The position numbers and the translations under genes were made by a program. Source: Bubalus kerabau (Eukaryota > Chordata > Mammalia > Artiodactyla > Bovidae). From it: a stretch of DNA of 64,000 nucleotides. The notes under the pieces were generated by a model that searched no databases, was not told where the DNA came from, and worked only from the letters and a program-made list of their open reading frames with translations. Of this stretch, positions 26,601 to 38,600 are shown piece by piece; within the stretch, counting starts at the first letter, position 1; the number at the start of each line of letters is the position of its first letter. Where the stretch lies: contig NC_073630.1 of NCBI RefSeq assembly GCF_029407905.1, forward strand, positions 41,441,001 to 41,505,000, in the 5' to 3' direction.

Positions 26601-29600
26601 GTCCATCTAGTCAAGGCTATTGTTTTTCCTGTGGTCATGTATGGATGTGAGAGTTGGACTGTGAAGAAGGCTGAGCGCCGAAGAATTAATGCTTTTGAAC
26701 TGTGGTGTTGGAGAAGACTCTTGAGAGTCCCTTGGACTGCAAGGAGATGCAACCAGTCCATTCTGAAGGAGATCAGCCCTGGGATTTCTTTGGAAGGAAT
26801 GATAGCTGAAACTCCAGTACTTTGGCCACCTCATGCAAAGAGTTGACTCATTGGAAAAGACTCTGATGCTGGGAGGGATTGGGGGCAGGAGGAGAAGGGG
26901 ACGACAGAGGATGAGATGGCTGGATGGCATCACTGACTCGATGGACGTGAGTCTGGGTGAACTCTGGGAGTTGGTGATGGACAGGGAGGCCTGGCGTGCT
27001 GCGATTCATGGGGTCGCAAAGAGTCGGACACGACTGAGCAACTGAACTGAACTGTTGATTAGTTGTTGCTGGGTTTTTTTTTTTTTTTTGCATGAAAGTA
27101 TTCAGGTTTCCTCTAGCACCGTACAGCATGTGGGATCTTAGTTCCCCCGACCAGGGATCGAATCCATGCCCCTGCGTTGGAAGGTGGAGTCTTAACCACT
27201 GGATCACCAGGGAAGTCCCTCATTTTACTTTTGTTTTGTGTTTTCCTGGTGAGTAGTGATATTGAGCACCTTTTCATGTGCCTGTCAGCCATATTTATAT
27301 CTTCTTTCACAAAAAATGTTTATCAATTGCTCTGCTCATTTTTTTTTAATTTATTTTTAATTGAAGGATAATCGCTTTACAGTATTGCATTGGTTTCTGC
27401 CAAGCATCGACGTGAATCTGCCAGATATACCCATGTCCCATCCCACTTGAATTTCCCTCCCACCTCTCTCCCTATCCCACCCCTGTAGATTGTTACTGAA
27501 CCCTGATTTGAGTTCCCTGAGTCATACAGCAAATTCCCATTGACTATGTATTTTACATATGGTAACGTATGTTTCCATGTTACTCTCACCATACCTCCTA
27601 CCCTCCCCTTCGCCCCACCTAGCCGTGTCCATAAGTCTGTTCTTAATGTCTCTGTCTCCACTGCTGCTCTGCAAATAGTTTCATCAATGCCATCTTTCTA
27701 GATTCCATATATATGCATTAGTATATGATAATTGTTTTTCTCTTTTTGACTTACTTCACTCTGTATAATAGGCTGTAGCTTCATCCACCTCATTAGGACT
27801 GACTCAAGAATGTTCCTTTTTATGGCTGAGTAGTATTCCATTATATATTTTTATATATATAGATAGATAGAGAGCGCGCATGTGTGTGCGGCGAGAGCAC
27901 AGATTCTTTATCCATTCATCTGTCGATGGATATCTAGGTTTCTTCCATGTCCTAGCTATTGTAAATAGAGCTGCAGTAAACTTTGGGTTACGTGTATATT
28001 TTTCACTTTTGGTTTCCTCAGGGTTTCTGCCTAGTAGTGGGATTGCTGAGTCATCTGGTGATTTTATTCCTAGTGTTTTAAGGAGTCTCCATAATTTTCT
28101 CCATAGTGACTGTATGAATTTATATTCCCACCAACAGTGCAAGAGGGTTCCCTTTTCTCCACACCCTCTCTAGCATTTATTGTTTGTAGATTTTTTGATG
28201 ATGGCCATTCTGACCACTATGAGGTAATATCTCATTGTAGTTCTGATTCGCATTTCTCTAATAATGAATGATGTTAAACATCTTTTCATGTATTTGTTAG
28301 ACCTCTGCATATCTTTGGAGAAATGTCTGTTTAGGTCTTTTGCCCATTTTTTGATTGATTGTTTTGGTTATTGATTCGTATGAGCTGCTTGTATATTTCT
28401 GAGATTAATCCTTTGTCAGCTCTTGCATTTACTGTTATTTATTCCCATTCTTGGGTTGTCTTTTCACTTTGTTTATAGCTTCCTTTGCTGTGCAAAAGTT
28501 TTTAAATTTAATTAGGTCCTATGTGTTTATTTTTTTTAATTTCCATTACTCTAGTTGGTGGGTCGTAGAGGATCTTGCTGTGATTTATGTCATAGAGTGT
28601 TCTGCCTGAGTTTTCCTTTAGGAGTTTTATAGTTTCTGGTCTTACATTTAGGTCTTTAATCCATTTTGAATCTTATCTTTGTGTATGGTCTTAAGAACTG
28701 TTCTAATTTCATTTTTTAAAAAGTAGTTGTCCAGTTTTCCCAGCATCACTTACTGAAGAGACTCTCTTTGCCCCATTGTATATTCTTTCCTCCTTTGTCA
28801 AAAATAAGGAATCCATAGGTGCATGGGATTACCTCTGGGCTCTCCATCTTGTTCCATTTGTCTGTATTTTTTTTTTTTGTGCCAGTATGGCCTTGATGAC
28901 TATAGCTTTGTAGTATAATCTGAAGTCAGGAAGGTTGAACCAACGCCCCCTGCAGTAGAAGGTGGAGTCTTAACAACTGGACTTAACTGCCTGGAAGGTG
29001 GACCACCAGGGAACAACAATTAATCAAATTTTGGTTTTGCTATTGAGTTGTAGTAGAGTTCTTTATATATAATTTTGGATATTAATCCTTTATCAGATAT
29101 ATAATTTGCAAATATTTTCTCCCATTCCATAGGCTGTCTTTTAATTTTGTTGATGATTCCCTTTGCTGTGGAGATGATTTTTAGTTTGATATAGTCCCAT
29201 TTGTTTATTTTTGCTTTTGTCACCTTTATTAAGGAGCTTACTACCCTCTGTTTTTTCTGTAGTAATTTCATGGTTTCATATGGCAATTTCTTTAATTTTT
29301 TGAGGACCTGCCAAACTGTTTTTCATAGCAGCTGAACTACTTTACATTCCCAGTGTACCAACAATGAACAGGGGTTTCATCCTTATCAACACTTGTTATT
29401 TTAAACAATTTTATTGTTTGTTATTAAAATTAATACGAGAAAATTGTTATTGAAATTTTTAGCCATTTTAGTAAATTAGATTGGCAACTCACTGTAGTTT
29501 TGAATTAAATTACCCTAATGACTAGTGATGGAGAAGGCAATGGCACCCTACTCCAGTACTTCTGCCTGGAAAATCCCATAGACTTCTGCCTGGAAAATCC

Positions 29601-32600
29601 CATAGACGGAGGAGCCTGGTGGGCTGCAGTCCATGGGGTCGCTAAGAGTCAGACACAACTGAGTGACTTCACTTTCACTTTCCACTTTCATGCATTGGAG
29701 AAGGAAATGGCAACCCACTCCAGTGTTCTTGCCTGGAGAATCCCAGGGACGGGGGAGCCTGGCGGGCTGCCTTCTATGGGGTCGCACAGAGTCAGACACG
29801 ACTGAAGCGACTTAGCAGCAGCAGCACCGACTAGTGATGAGTATCTCCCTATGCCTTTTGGCTATTTGTGTGCCTTGTTTAGAGAAGTATCTATTCAAAT
29901 CCTTTGCTCATTTTTAAATTGGGCTTTTTACTTTTTTAATAATGTTCTTAGATTTTTATGAAGTTTTAGGTTTCCATGAAGACTAATTTATCTTTTGTTG
30001 CTTGTGCTTTTGGTGTTTTGTCTAAGACTGCACTGTCTAATCAGAAGTCATGAAAGTTTATCCTTTTATTTTCTTCAAAAAGTTTTACTCCTTTAGCTTT
30101 TGATTTAGATGTATTGGTGCGTTTTCAGCGAATATCTCAGTAAATGGTGTGAGGTAGAAGTCCAGTTTCATTGGTTTAACTGGACATCCAGTTGTCTCAG
30201 CACCATTAGTTGAAGAGATTATTCTTTTCCTCCTGAATTGTTTTAGCATCATTGTGGAGGATCAGAGAGTCAATTGATCATCAGTATGTGGGTTTATATC
30301 TGGATTCTCAATTCTTTTTCATTGTCTGTCCATCCTGAGCCAGTACCAAACTCTCTTGATTCATGTAACTTCATAGTAAGTTTTGAAACCAGGGAGTTGA
30401 GTTTTCCAACTTCAGCTCATTATTTTCAGTATTGTTTTGGCTATTTGAAGTACCTTGAAGTTCTTATGAATTTGAGGATTGACTTTTCCATTTCTGCAAA
30501 AAAGTCTGTTGGAATTTTGATAGTGATTGCATTGAATATATGTAGATTGCATTGGGGCAGTATTGCTATCTTAATGTTTTCCAATCCACTAACTCAAATG
30601 TCTTTGCTTGTATTTAGGTCGTCTTTGATTTCTTTCAAAAATGTTATGTAGGTGTCTGGGTCCATGTTTTTTACTTCCTTGGTTAAATTTATTCCTATAT
30701 ATTTTATTTTGGATGCTATTGTAAATGGAATTATTTTCTTAATTTCTTTTTTGGATTGTTCATTCATGTTCATAGAAACTCAGCTGTATCTTTGTGTGTG
30801 GATTGATTTAATTTTGTATCATGCAACTTTGCTGCATTCATTTGCTAACTCTTTTAGTTTCTCTGTGTGTTTATTCTTTGGCATTTTCTCTCTAAGATCA
30901 AGTTATCTGTGAAGAGACAGTTTTAATTCTTCCTTTTCAATTTGAGTATCTTTTATTTCTTGTTCTGGTCTGATTGTTCTGGCTAGGACTTGCTGTACAG
31001 TCTTGAATAGCAGTGGTTAAAAAAGGCATCCTTGTCCTGTTTCTGATCTTAGGGGGAAAGTTTTCAGTCTTTGTTGACTATAATGTGGAATCTTCATAAA
31101 TGCCCTTTATCGTTTTGAAGAAATTCTATTTTCCTCTGAGGTTTTTTTCCCCCTAATCATAAAAGCATGTCTAATTTTGTCAAACGGTTTTTCTGTATGA
31201 GTTTAAAAGATCATGCGATTTTTTTTTTTTTAATTGCTGTGGTACATTATAATGCTTCATTTTCTTATATTGAACCACCCTTGCATTCTTTGGATAAATC
31301 TCACTGAGTTATGTTGTATAATCTTTTTAATATGTTGTTTGGTTTGATTTGCTAGTAATTTGGTAAAGATTTTTTACATTGGTATTCATAAGGGAAATTA
31401 ATCTATAGTTTCCTTGCATTGTCTTTGTCTGCCTTTGGTGTCAGGGTAATACTGACCTCATAAATTGAGATAGGAATTGTTTTCTCCTCTTCTGTTTTTT
31501 AGGAAGACTTTGAGAAAGATTGCTGTCAGTTCTTTCAATATTTGGTAGAATTTACACATCTAGTCTTAGACTTTTCTTTTGCAGAAGTTTCTGATTTACT
31601 CATTCAAGCTATGTATTTTTTATTGGTGTATTCAGATTTTCTATTTCTTAAGGCCCTTTTGGCAATTTGTGTGTTTCTAGGATGTGGTTCGTTTCATCTA
31701 GGTTGTTTAATTTGTTGATATTCAGTTCTTAGTTTTATGTTTATAATCCTACTTTTTATTTCTGTAAGGCCAGTTGTAATGTTCCTGCTTTCATTTCTGA
31801 TTTTAGTTATTTGCGTCTTTTTTTTTTGTCAATGTAACTAAAGGTTTTTCAGGTGTGTTGCTCTTTTCAAAGAAACAACTTCCGGTTTCATTGAGTTTGT
31901 TTTTCCCTCTAATTTTCTGTCTCTTTTTTTAGTTCTCTAAGATGTAAAGTTAGCTTATTGGTTTTAGATTTCTTTTTTTAACGTAGACATTTACTGCTAT
32001 AAATTTTCCTCTGAACACTTTGGTGCGTATCAAAAGTTTTTGTGTTTTTTATTTTTATTTATCTAATTAAGTAGTTTCTAATTTTCATTTTGATGACTAC
32101 TTTGACCTGTTGGTGTGTAAGAAGAGTATATTGTTTAATTTACATACTTGTGAATTTTACAGTTTTCTTTTGTTACGCTTTTCAGGTGTTTTCCATTGTA
32201 GTTGGAGAAGATACTTTGTATGTCATTCTTTATGAATTTATTGAGACTTGTTTTGGGTCTAATACAGGCTGTATTCTTGAGAATGTTCCATGGGCTCTTG
32301 AGAAGACTGTGTAGTCCACTGTTGTTGGGAGTGTTTTGTATGTTTGGTAGGTTTATGGTGTTAAGTCCTCTACTTCCTTATTGGTCTGTCCAGCTGTTCT
32401 ATTCATTATGGAAAGCGGCATATTAACATCTTCAGTTATTATTTTCGAGCTGTCTTCTACCTACAGTTCCATCAATGTATTCCAGATATTTTGGGGCTCC
32501 ATTTTTTTTATGTTTATAAGTATCTTTTTGATGAGTTCACCTTTTTAAAATAAATATTTAATGTCTTTCCTACTGTAACAATTTTTGACATCACATTTTG

Positions 32601-35600
32601 ACTATAAATTGGTGGAAATAAGTCCTTATTAGTATTTTCTTAAGTTTTTAGTTACTAGCCAAGTGATAAGACTGACTTCTTGTTGGGAATTATCCAGTGC
32701 TGTGGGTTTGCTGACATTGCATAGATGGAAAACTATTGAACAGGAAAACTGACTGTAGATGAATGAGTTTTGTTTTTTTGTTTTTGCTTTTTTTTAAATA
32801 CTGCAGGTTCATTAATCTCTTTCTGGCTTCACTAGATTCTGTGACTTTGATTTTATTTTTGTCATAACCACTAAAAAATTTTGACTTTCTTAATTGTCCT
32901 CTGGGCCATATACAAGTTTTCTTTACATGCTTTAAAGACCTGCAATCTTGTCCCAATTCAAATTCCTATGTTAGGAATTTTAAAAAGATGAAAGACATGC
33001 AGCCTTTGGAATTGGAGACTTAGAGACTTGTGTTCTGGTAACATCTTTGAATCTTCAATAAGGTATTTATTGCCTCTGGCCTGTTTCTTTATCTTTGAAA
33101 TGGGAAAAATTATGCTTATTCAGGCTGGTTCTTTAATTTAGTCAACAAGTACTTGACAGCTATTTATGTGCCAGTCACTATATGGTCTTGAGAGTACAGT
33201 GCTGGGTGGAACAAAATCTCTGCCCTCATGGTTGTTTTGAGCCCTAAATGAGTTTGTGTGTGGAAAGAACCTGCCGGTACTGTGGCACTTCTTTTTCTTT
33301 TTATATTTTATATTTTTATTTTTATATTTTTCTTTTTATTTTTGAGTTTTGAAAAAATTTCTAAAATAGTTTTTGTATTTCCTCATTCCACTGTTTCCCC
33401 TTCTGCCCCCTCTAGTTTAGACTTGTCTTTCATTCCCAGATTATGGCCTGTCAACATTGTTGCTGTTGTTCAGTCGCTCTTCCGTGTCTTGACTTTTTGT
33501 GACCCTATGGACTGCAGCACACCAGGCTTCCCTGTCCATCACCAACTCCTGGAGCTTGCTCAAGCTCATGTCCATTGAATCAGTGATGCCATCCAACCAT
33601 CTCATCCTCTGTCATCCCCTTCTCCTCCTGCTTTCAGTCTTTCCCAGCATCAGGGTCTTTTCCAGTGAATCATGTCTTTGCATCAGTTGGGCAAACTATT
33701 CAGGATTGAATTCCTTTTGGATTGACTGGTTTGATCTCCTTGCTATCCAAGGGACTCTCAAGCGTCTTCTCTAACACCACAGCTCAAAAGCATCAATTCT
33801 TCAGTGCTCAGCTTTCTTTATGGTCCTACTCTTACATCCACATGAGTGCTGGAAAAACCATAGCTTTGACTGTATGGACCTTTGTTGGGCAAAGAAATGT
33901 GTCTGCTTTTTAATATGCTATCTAGGTTGGTCATAGCTTTTCTTCCAAGGAGCAATTGTCTTTTTAATATCATGGCTGTAGTCACATCTGCAGTGATTTT
34001 GAAGCCCAAGAAGATAAAGTCTGTCACTGTTCCCATTGTTTCCCTATTTGCCATGAAGTGTTGGGACTGGATGCCATAATCTTCAGTTTTTGAATGTTGA
34101 GTTTTAAGTCAGCTTTTTCACTGTCCTCTTTCTCTTTCATCAAGCGGCTCTTTAGTTCCCTGTGTTTTTTTTTTTGCCATAAGGGTGGTGTCATCTGCGT
34201 ATCTGAGGTTATTGATATTTCTCCCGGCAGTCTTGATCCCAACTTGTGCTTCATCCAGCCCGACATTTCGGATGATGTAGTCTGCATATACGTCACAGAA
34301 TCTAGTTAAATAATCTATGACCTGTCAACCTAATTTTCCTGAAATCTCATTTGTCTAAGTACTCTTTCAAAAATCTTCAACGATATCCTACCTCATTGAG
34401 GGTGAATTTCTTTACCTAACTTTCAAGGTCTGTCTAACCTGATTGCTAATAAAACTTACTTTCTATTTGTAATAAAAATAATCACTGACATTTATTAAGG
34501 GTTTACTATGTGGATGGCACTTCTAAGAGTTTTACATATATTCTTTGTCATTTGTGATAAGTACTTCTGTTATCCCATTTTTTATATATGAAAAAAGTGA
34601 GGCACAAAGAAGTTAAGTAATACGCATAAGATCAGATCATGCAGCTAGGAAGTATCCGAGGCTTGAATTTAATTCAGGCTCAATAGCCAGTATTTTAAAC
34701 TACTACTCGTTTATACCTGTATCTCTGTTTGAATACCACTACCTCTTTTTCATTTTTTTATCTAGTTTTGTTTTGGTTACCCTTTTTTAGGAATGCCTTT
34801 TTCTTCTTGTGCACCTTCTATTCACATTTTACCTGTTATTCACACATAATGCCACTCCTGCCTGTGGAACTTTCATTTATAGACACCTTCTCTGATGGTA
34901 GAGACTGTTATTGAAAGTTTTCTATATTTTAGCACCATGATAAGTGTTTAATACATATGGTTTTGGTTTCTGGTTTCACAATATTACCTTTTGGTTCTTT
35001 TTGTTCTTCTGAAGAGTTGAAAGGGAATTTATAGCTAGACTAATAGTTTGTCACATAGCCTTAACCTAAAAAGAAGAAATAAAATCCTCTTATGTGCCTT
35101 TAAATAATAATAACATGAATGCTTTTGGATAAATTTATATAAAAGTACTGTAGGATGGGCTACAATGTAAGGCCTAAAAGGGAAGTATTAATACAAATAA
35201 AAATTTTCTTTTAATGAAAGTCATTTTTAATAGGTGTCTGAACTCAGAACAGGAGCTGCAGAAGGACTAGCCAAGCTGATGTTCTCTGGACTTTTGGTCA
35301 GCAGCAGGATTCTTTCTCATCTTGTCTTGTTATGGTACAACCCTGTGACTGAAGAGGACGTTCGACTTCGAAATTGCCTCGGCGTGTTCTTCCCCATGTT
35401 TGCTTATGCAAGCAGGTATTTAGTCATATTGATAAACCAAAGTCTAGCTTGAAATGAATCCAGGATCCTCATGAGTCATAGTTATAGTATTTTGCTGTTA
35501 GTTTTCTTTTTCTTCAGTGGTAAATGAGAAGAATTTACCTAGATTCTATCTACCTGAATTATTTGGCTCTTTCCTAGATAAACATGTAGTATGTCTTGAT

Positions 35601-38600
35601 AGGGTGAATTTTGCATATAATGTTTTTAAAGAATCATATGCTTTTTCTTTGGTAACATACCTTGAATTGTTTTTCAATAGGACTAACCAGGAATGTTTTG
35701 AAGAAGCCTTTCTTCCAACTCTGCAAACACTGGCCAATGCCCCTGCGTCGTCTCCTCTAGCTGAAATAGATATCACTAATGTTGCTGAGTTACTTGTAGA
35801 TTTGACAAGACCAAGTGGGTTAAATCCTCAGGCCAAGAATCCCCCAGATTATCAGGTGGGTGAGTATATTAGCCTATGGATGGTAAGGGTAGTAACTAGC
35901 ATGCAGGTCACTGTTGTTTTGGTAAAATAATCCTTCTGATAGTTTCTTTAAAATACAGAGGCTGCATATTGATCTTAAATTTCTGGCATATGTGGTAGTA
36001 CATAACACTAAGAAAAGAAAAATGTCTTTTGCAACTGTGTCGGTGGACCTAGAGAGTGTTTTGTCTGAAATAATTTGTCTGAAATAATTCAGACAAAAGA
36101 CAGATACTGTTAATTACTTATTTGTGGAATCTAAAAAATAAAAAGAATGAATATGACAAACGGATATAAAGTAGAGACTAGTGGTTATCAGAGAAGAGAG
36201 GGGAGGGGTAAGACAGAGACAAGGGGTAAGAGACACAGGTTACTATTTATAAAATAAACTACAAGGATATACTGTGCAGCAGGGATGTAATGTAGCCATT
36301 ACTTTAAAATAATTTGAAATGGAGTATGATCCATAAAAATACTGAATAACTGTCATGCACCTAAAACTAATATAATGTTGTAAATTAACTACATTTTAAT
36401 TAAAAAAGGCCTTTTGGGAAATGGGGAGATATCATATAAAAATAAAAGTGCTAACATTTTTGCTACTGAACGGAAATTACCAAAAATTCTTCATTTTTAC
36501 CATCCCCTCCCCACCTCGTGCTGGCTGTTACTCATTTTGAATAATGACCTGTTATGTAGGGCTCATTGAGTGCTCAATTATTGATATACCTGCTATGTTT
36601 CTGATACAAGGAAGGGGAATTCAAAGGATGAAACTCACCTGAAGCTTAGTTTTGTTTTTAATTTAGAGAAGATACTCTCGCACAAATTAAATGTAAGCTG
36701 GTTTTTAACCCTTTAATATCATTTAATCAAACATTCACCATGTTGAAAATTAATGTGTTATGAATTATTTCAGATGTCAGTGTATTAAGTTGAAGGTATT
36801 GGTCTTCTGTTTTAATTGATATTTTAGTTTTTGATATTTAGTGACTGAATACCTCATTTGAGTTACTAAGTTACATGTTATTAGAAAGAAGATTACAAAA
36901 ATTAAGACAAAATATAGTAAGGGTCAGTGATATAGCTAAGTGCTTTAGCATTTTAGAAGATGGCAAGTTTCATGTGGTTTGGATGGTAAGTTCAGCATTA
37001 CTAGTTTTAAATCTCACTGAGTAAAATTCACTTAGGCCTTGTTTGGATTTGAGGAGTGGTTTGGATACAGAAAGAGACCCAGTGCAGGTGATCAAATGTA
37101 GCTGGTTTTACAAGTCATGTTGGGGAACTGTGGAAAAATCTTTACAGCTAAGGATCCTGAATAGGCCTGTTAGGGCAGACCATTAGGATAGGGAATTTGG
37201 AGTTGACTCTATTTGCAGGGAGTATAATGAAAGGCTTAATGGGATAATAGTCATTATTGGGAAGATTAATTTGATTGTCAGTTTCATTAGGTGTGGTGAG
37301 TTGGTAAGAGGAATAGAGAATATTAATAAAGAGAGCAGTTAAAAAATTGGTTTTAGGAAATAAATGCTTGTAGAAAGAGAATAGAAAGTAGTAGTAAAAA
37401 GTAGTAGAAATTGACATAGAAAAAAAGTTGCTGGTACAGAAGCCTAGCAGAAAGAGCTTTGAGGCGGGGGAATTGGAAGAATCCAAGATAACTCTGCTAG
37501 GTGTGGATGACAGAAGACCTCAAGAACCTGTTGACATTAGGGTGTACTCTTATGAGCAGCATCTTGGAGGAATGAAGGAAATAGATTGGGTAGAGGAAGA
37601 AATTGAACTGTCATGCAGTCTTAAGGTCTCAGCTGATCTCACAGGAAGTTCCAGAATTAGGATTGTTCTTTGCTTTGTCCAGAATTGAGATAAGGCTGGG
37701 CTGTTGTACCTGTACATCTACCAGTTACTGAATGTGGATTAACCCTTGGGGAGAAAGTGTGACCTTAAGCTTGGTTCAGTCTACATGTGGGAACTTTTAG
37801 CCTCTAAAACTCAAGGTAGCCTGGAGCGTGAATGGTTCAGTACACATTGTACCACAGCATCTACTATAAGAAGGGGAGCTTACATGGGGAGGGCTATGTT
37901 AATTTTGTTTTAGACATTTTTGTATTATGACAAGATCATTAGTTGGAAATGATATGTAGGACTGTATTATAAAGATACCATTTCAATTTACCAGTATTTT
38001 TCTCTTGATTTGCCAGGCCTTAACAGTTCATGACAATCTGGCTATGAAAATTTGCAATGAGATCCTAACATGTCCACATTCACCAGAAGTTCGGGTCTAT
38101 ACGAAAGCTTTGAGTTCTTTAGAACTCAGTAGCGATCTTGCTAAAGATCTTCTGGTTGTGTTGAATGAGATTCTGGAGGTAAGTAGTTTCTAGTCACTCT
38201 TAATGTGTATATGTTTTTTTTATCAAAGTAGAATTTACATTCTATTAAATTTATACATACATTAGTATTTGGTGCTCATTTCTTGAAGTAAATATTTCCT
38301 TCATAAATTTCATAGAATTTTTAGAATGCTTTATTAATTTTATCTTTATATAGTTTTTTTAAAAGGTTAGAAAATGCTGCATTAAAAAATATGCTGCATA
38401 AAAAAATGCTGCATAAAATTTTTTTTTTCTATTACAGCAAGTAAAAGATAGAACATGTCTAAGAGCTCTGGAGAAAATCAAGATTCAGTTAGAAAAAGGA
38501 ATTAAAGAACATAGTGACCAAGCTGTAGCAGCACAGGATGACATCACAACTATGACTGTTCTTCAGAGTGAAGATGGTAACGATATAGTAACCTGAGTAT

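Larger units (their letters stand above)
23563..35233 (+). other. NCAPG: NCAPG intron 14, LINE-rich
   Basis: The largest intron in the window (11.7 kb). Most of it from 24115 to 34315 is LINE sequence of several ages, with SINEs inside. Only about 23563-23855, 32690-33130 and 34700-35233 look free of recognisable repeats. Confidence 0.8.

Noticed and set aside
27880..28173. 97-codon + strand frame
   Set aside because: Antisense of an L1 ORF2 C-terminal region that is readable on the - strand.
29557..29606. Tandem repeat as a CRISPR-like or minisatellite array
   Set aside because: Only two units within a BOV-A2; a simple duplication. No CRISPR-type spacing anywhere in the window.
35517..35930. 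137-codon frame covering NCAPG exon 16 and flanks
   Set aside because: Intron 15 happens to be open for 164 bp in frame; the consensus acceptor at 35680 and donor at 35856 and the protein match define the real exon.
37148..37688. Two overlapping open frames of 86 and 112 codons in intron 16
   Set aside because: GA-rich old-repeat-like sequence, no recognisable protein, no exon borders needed by NCAPG.
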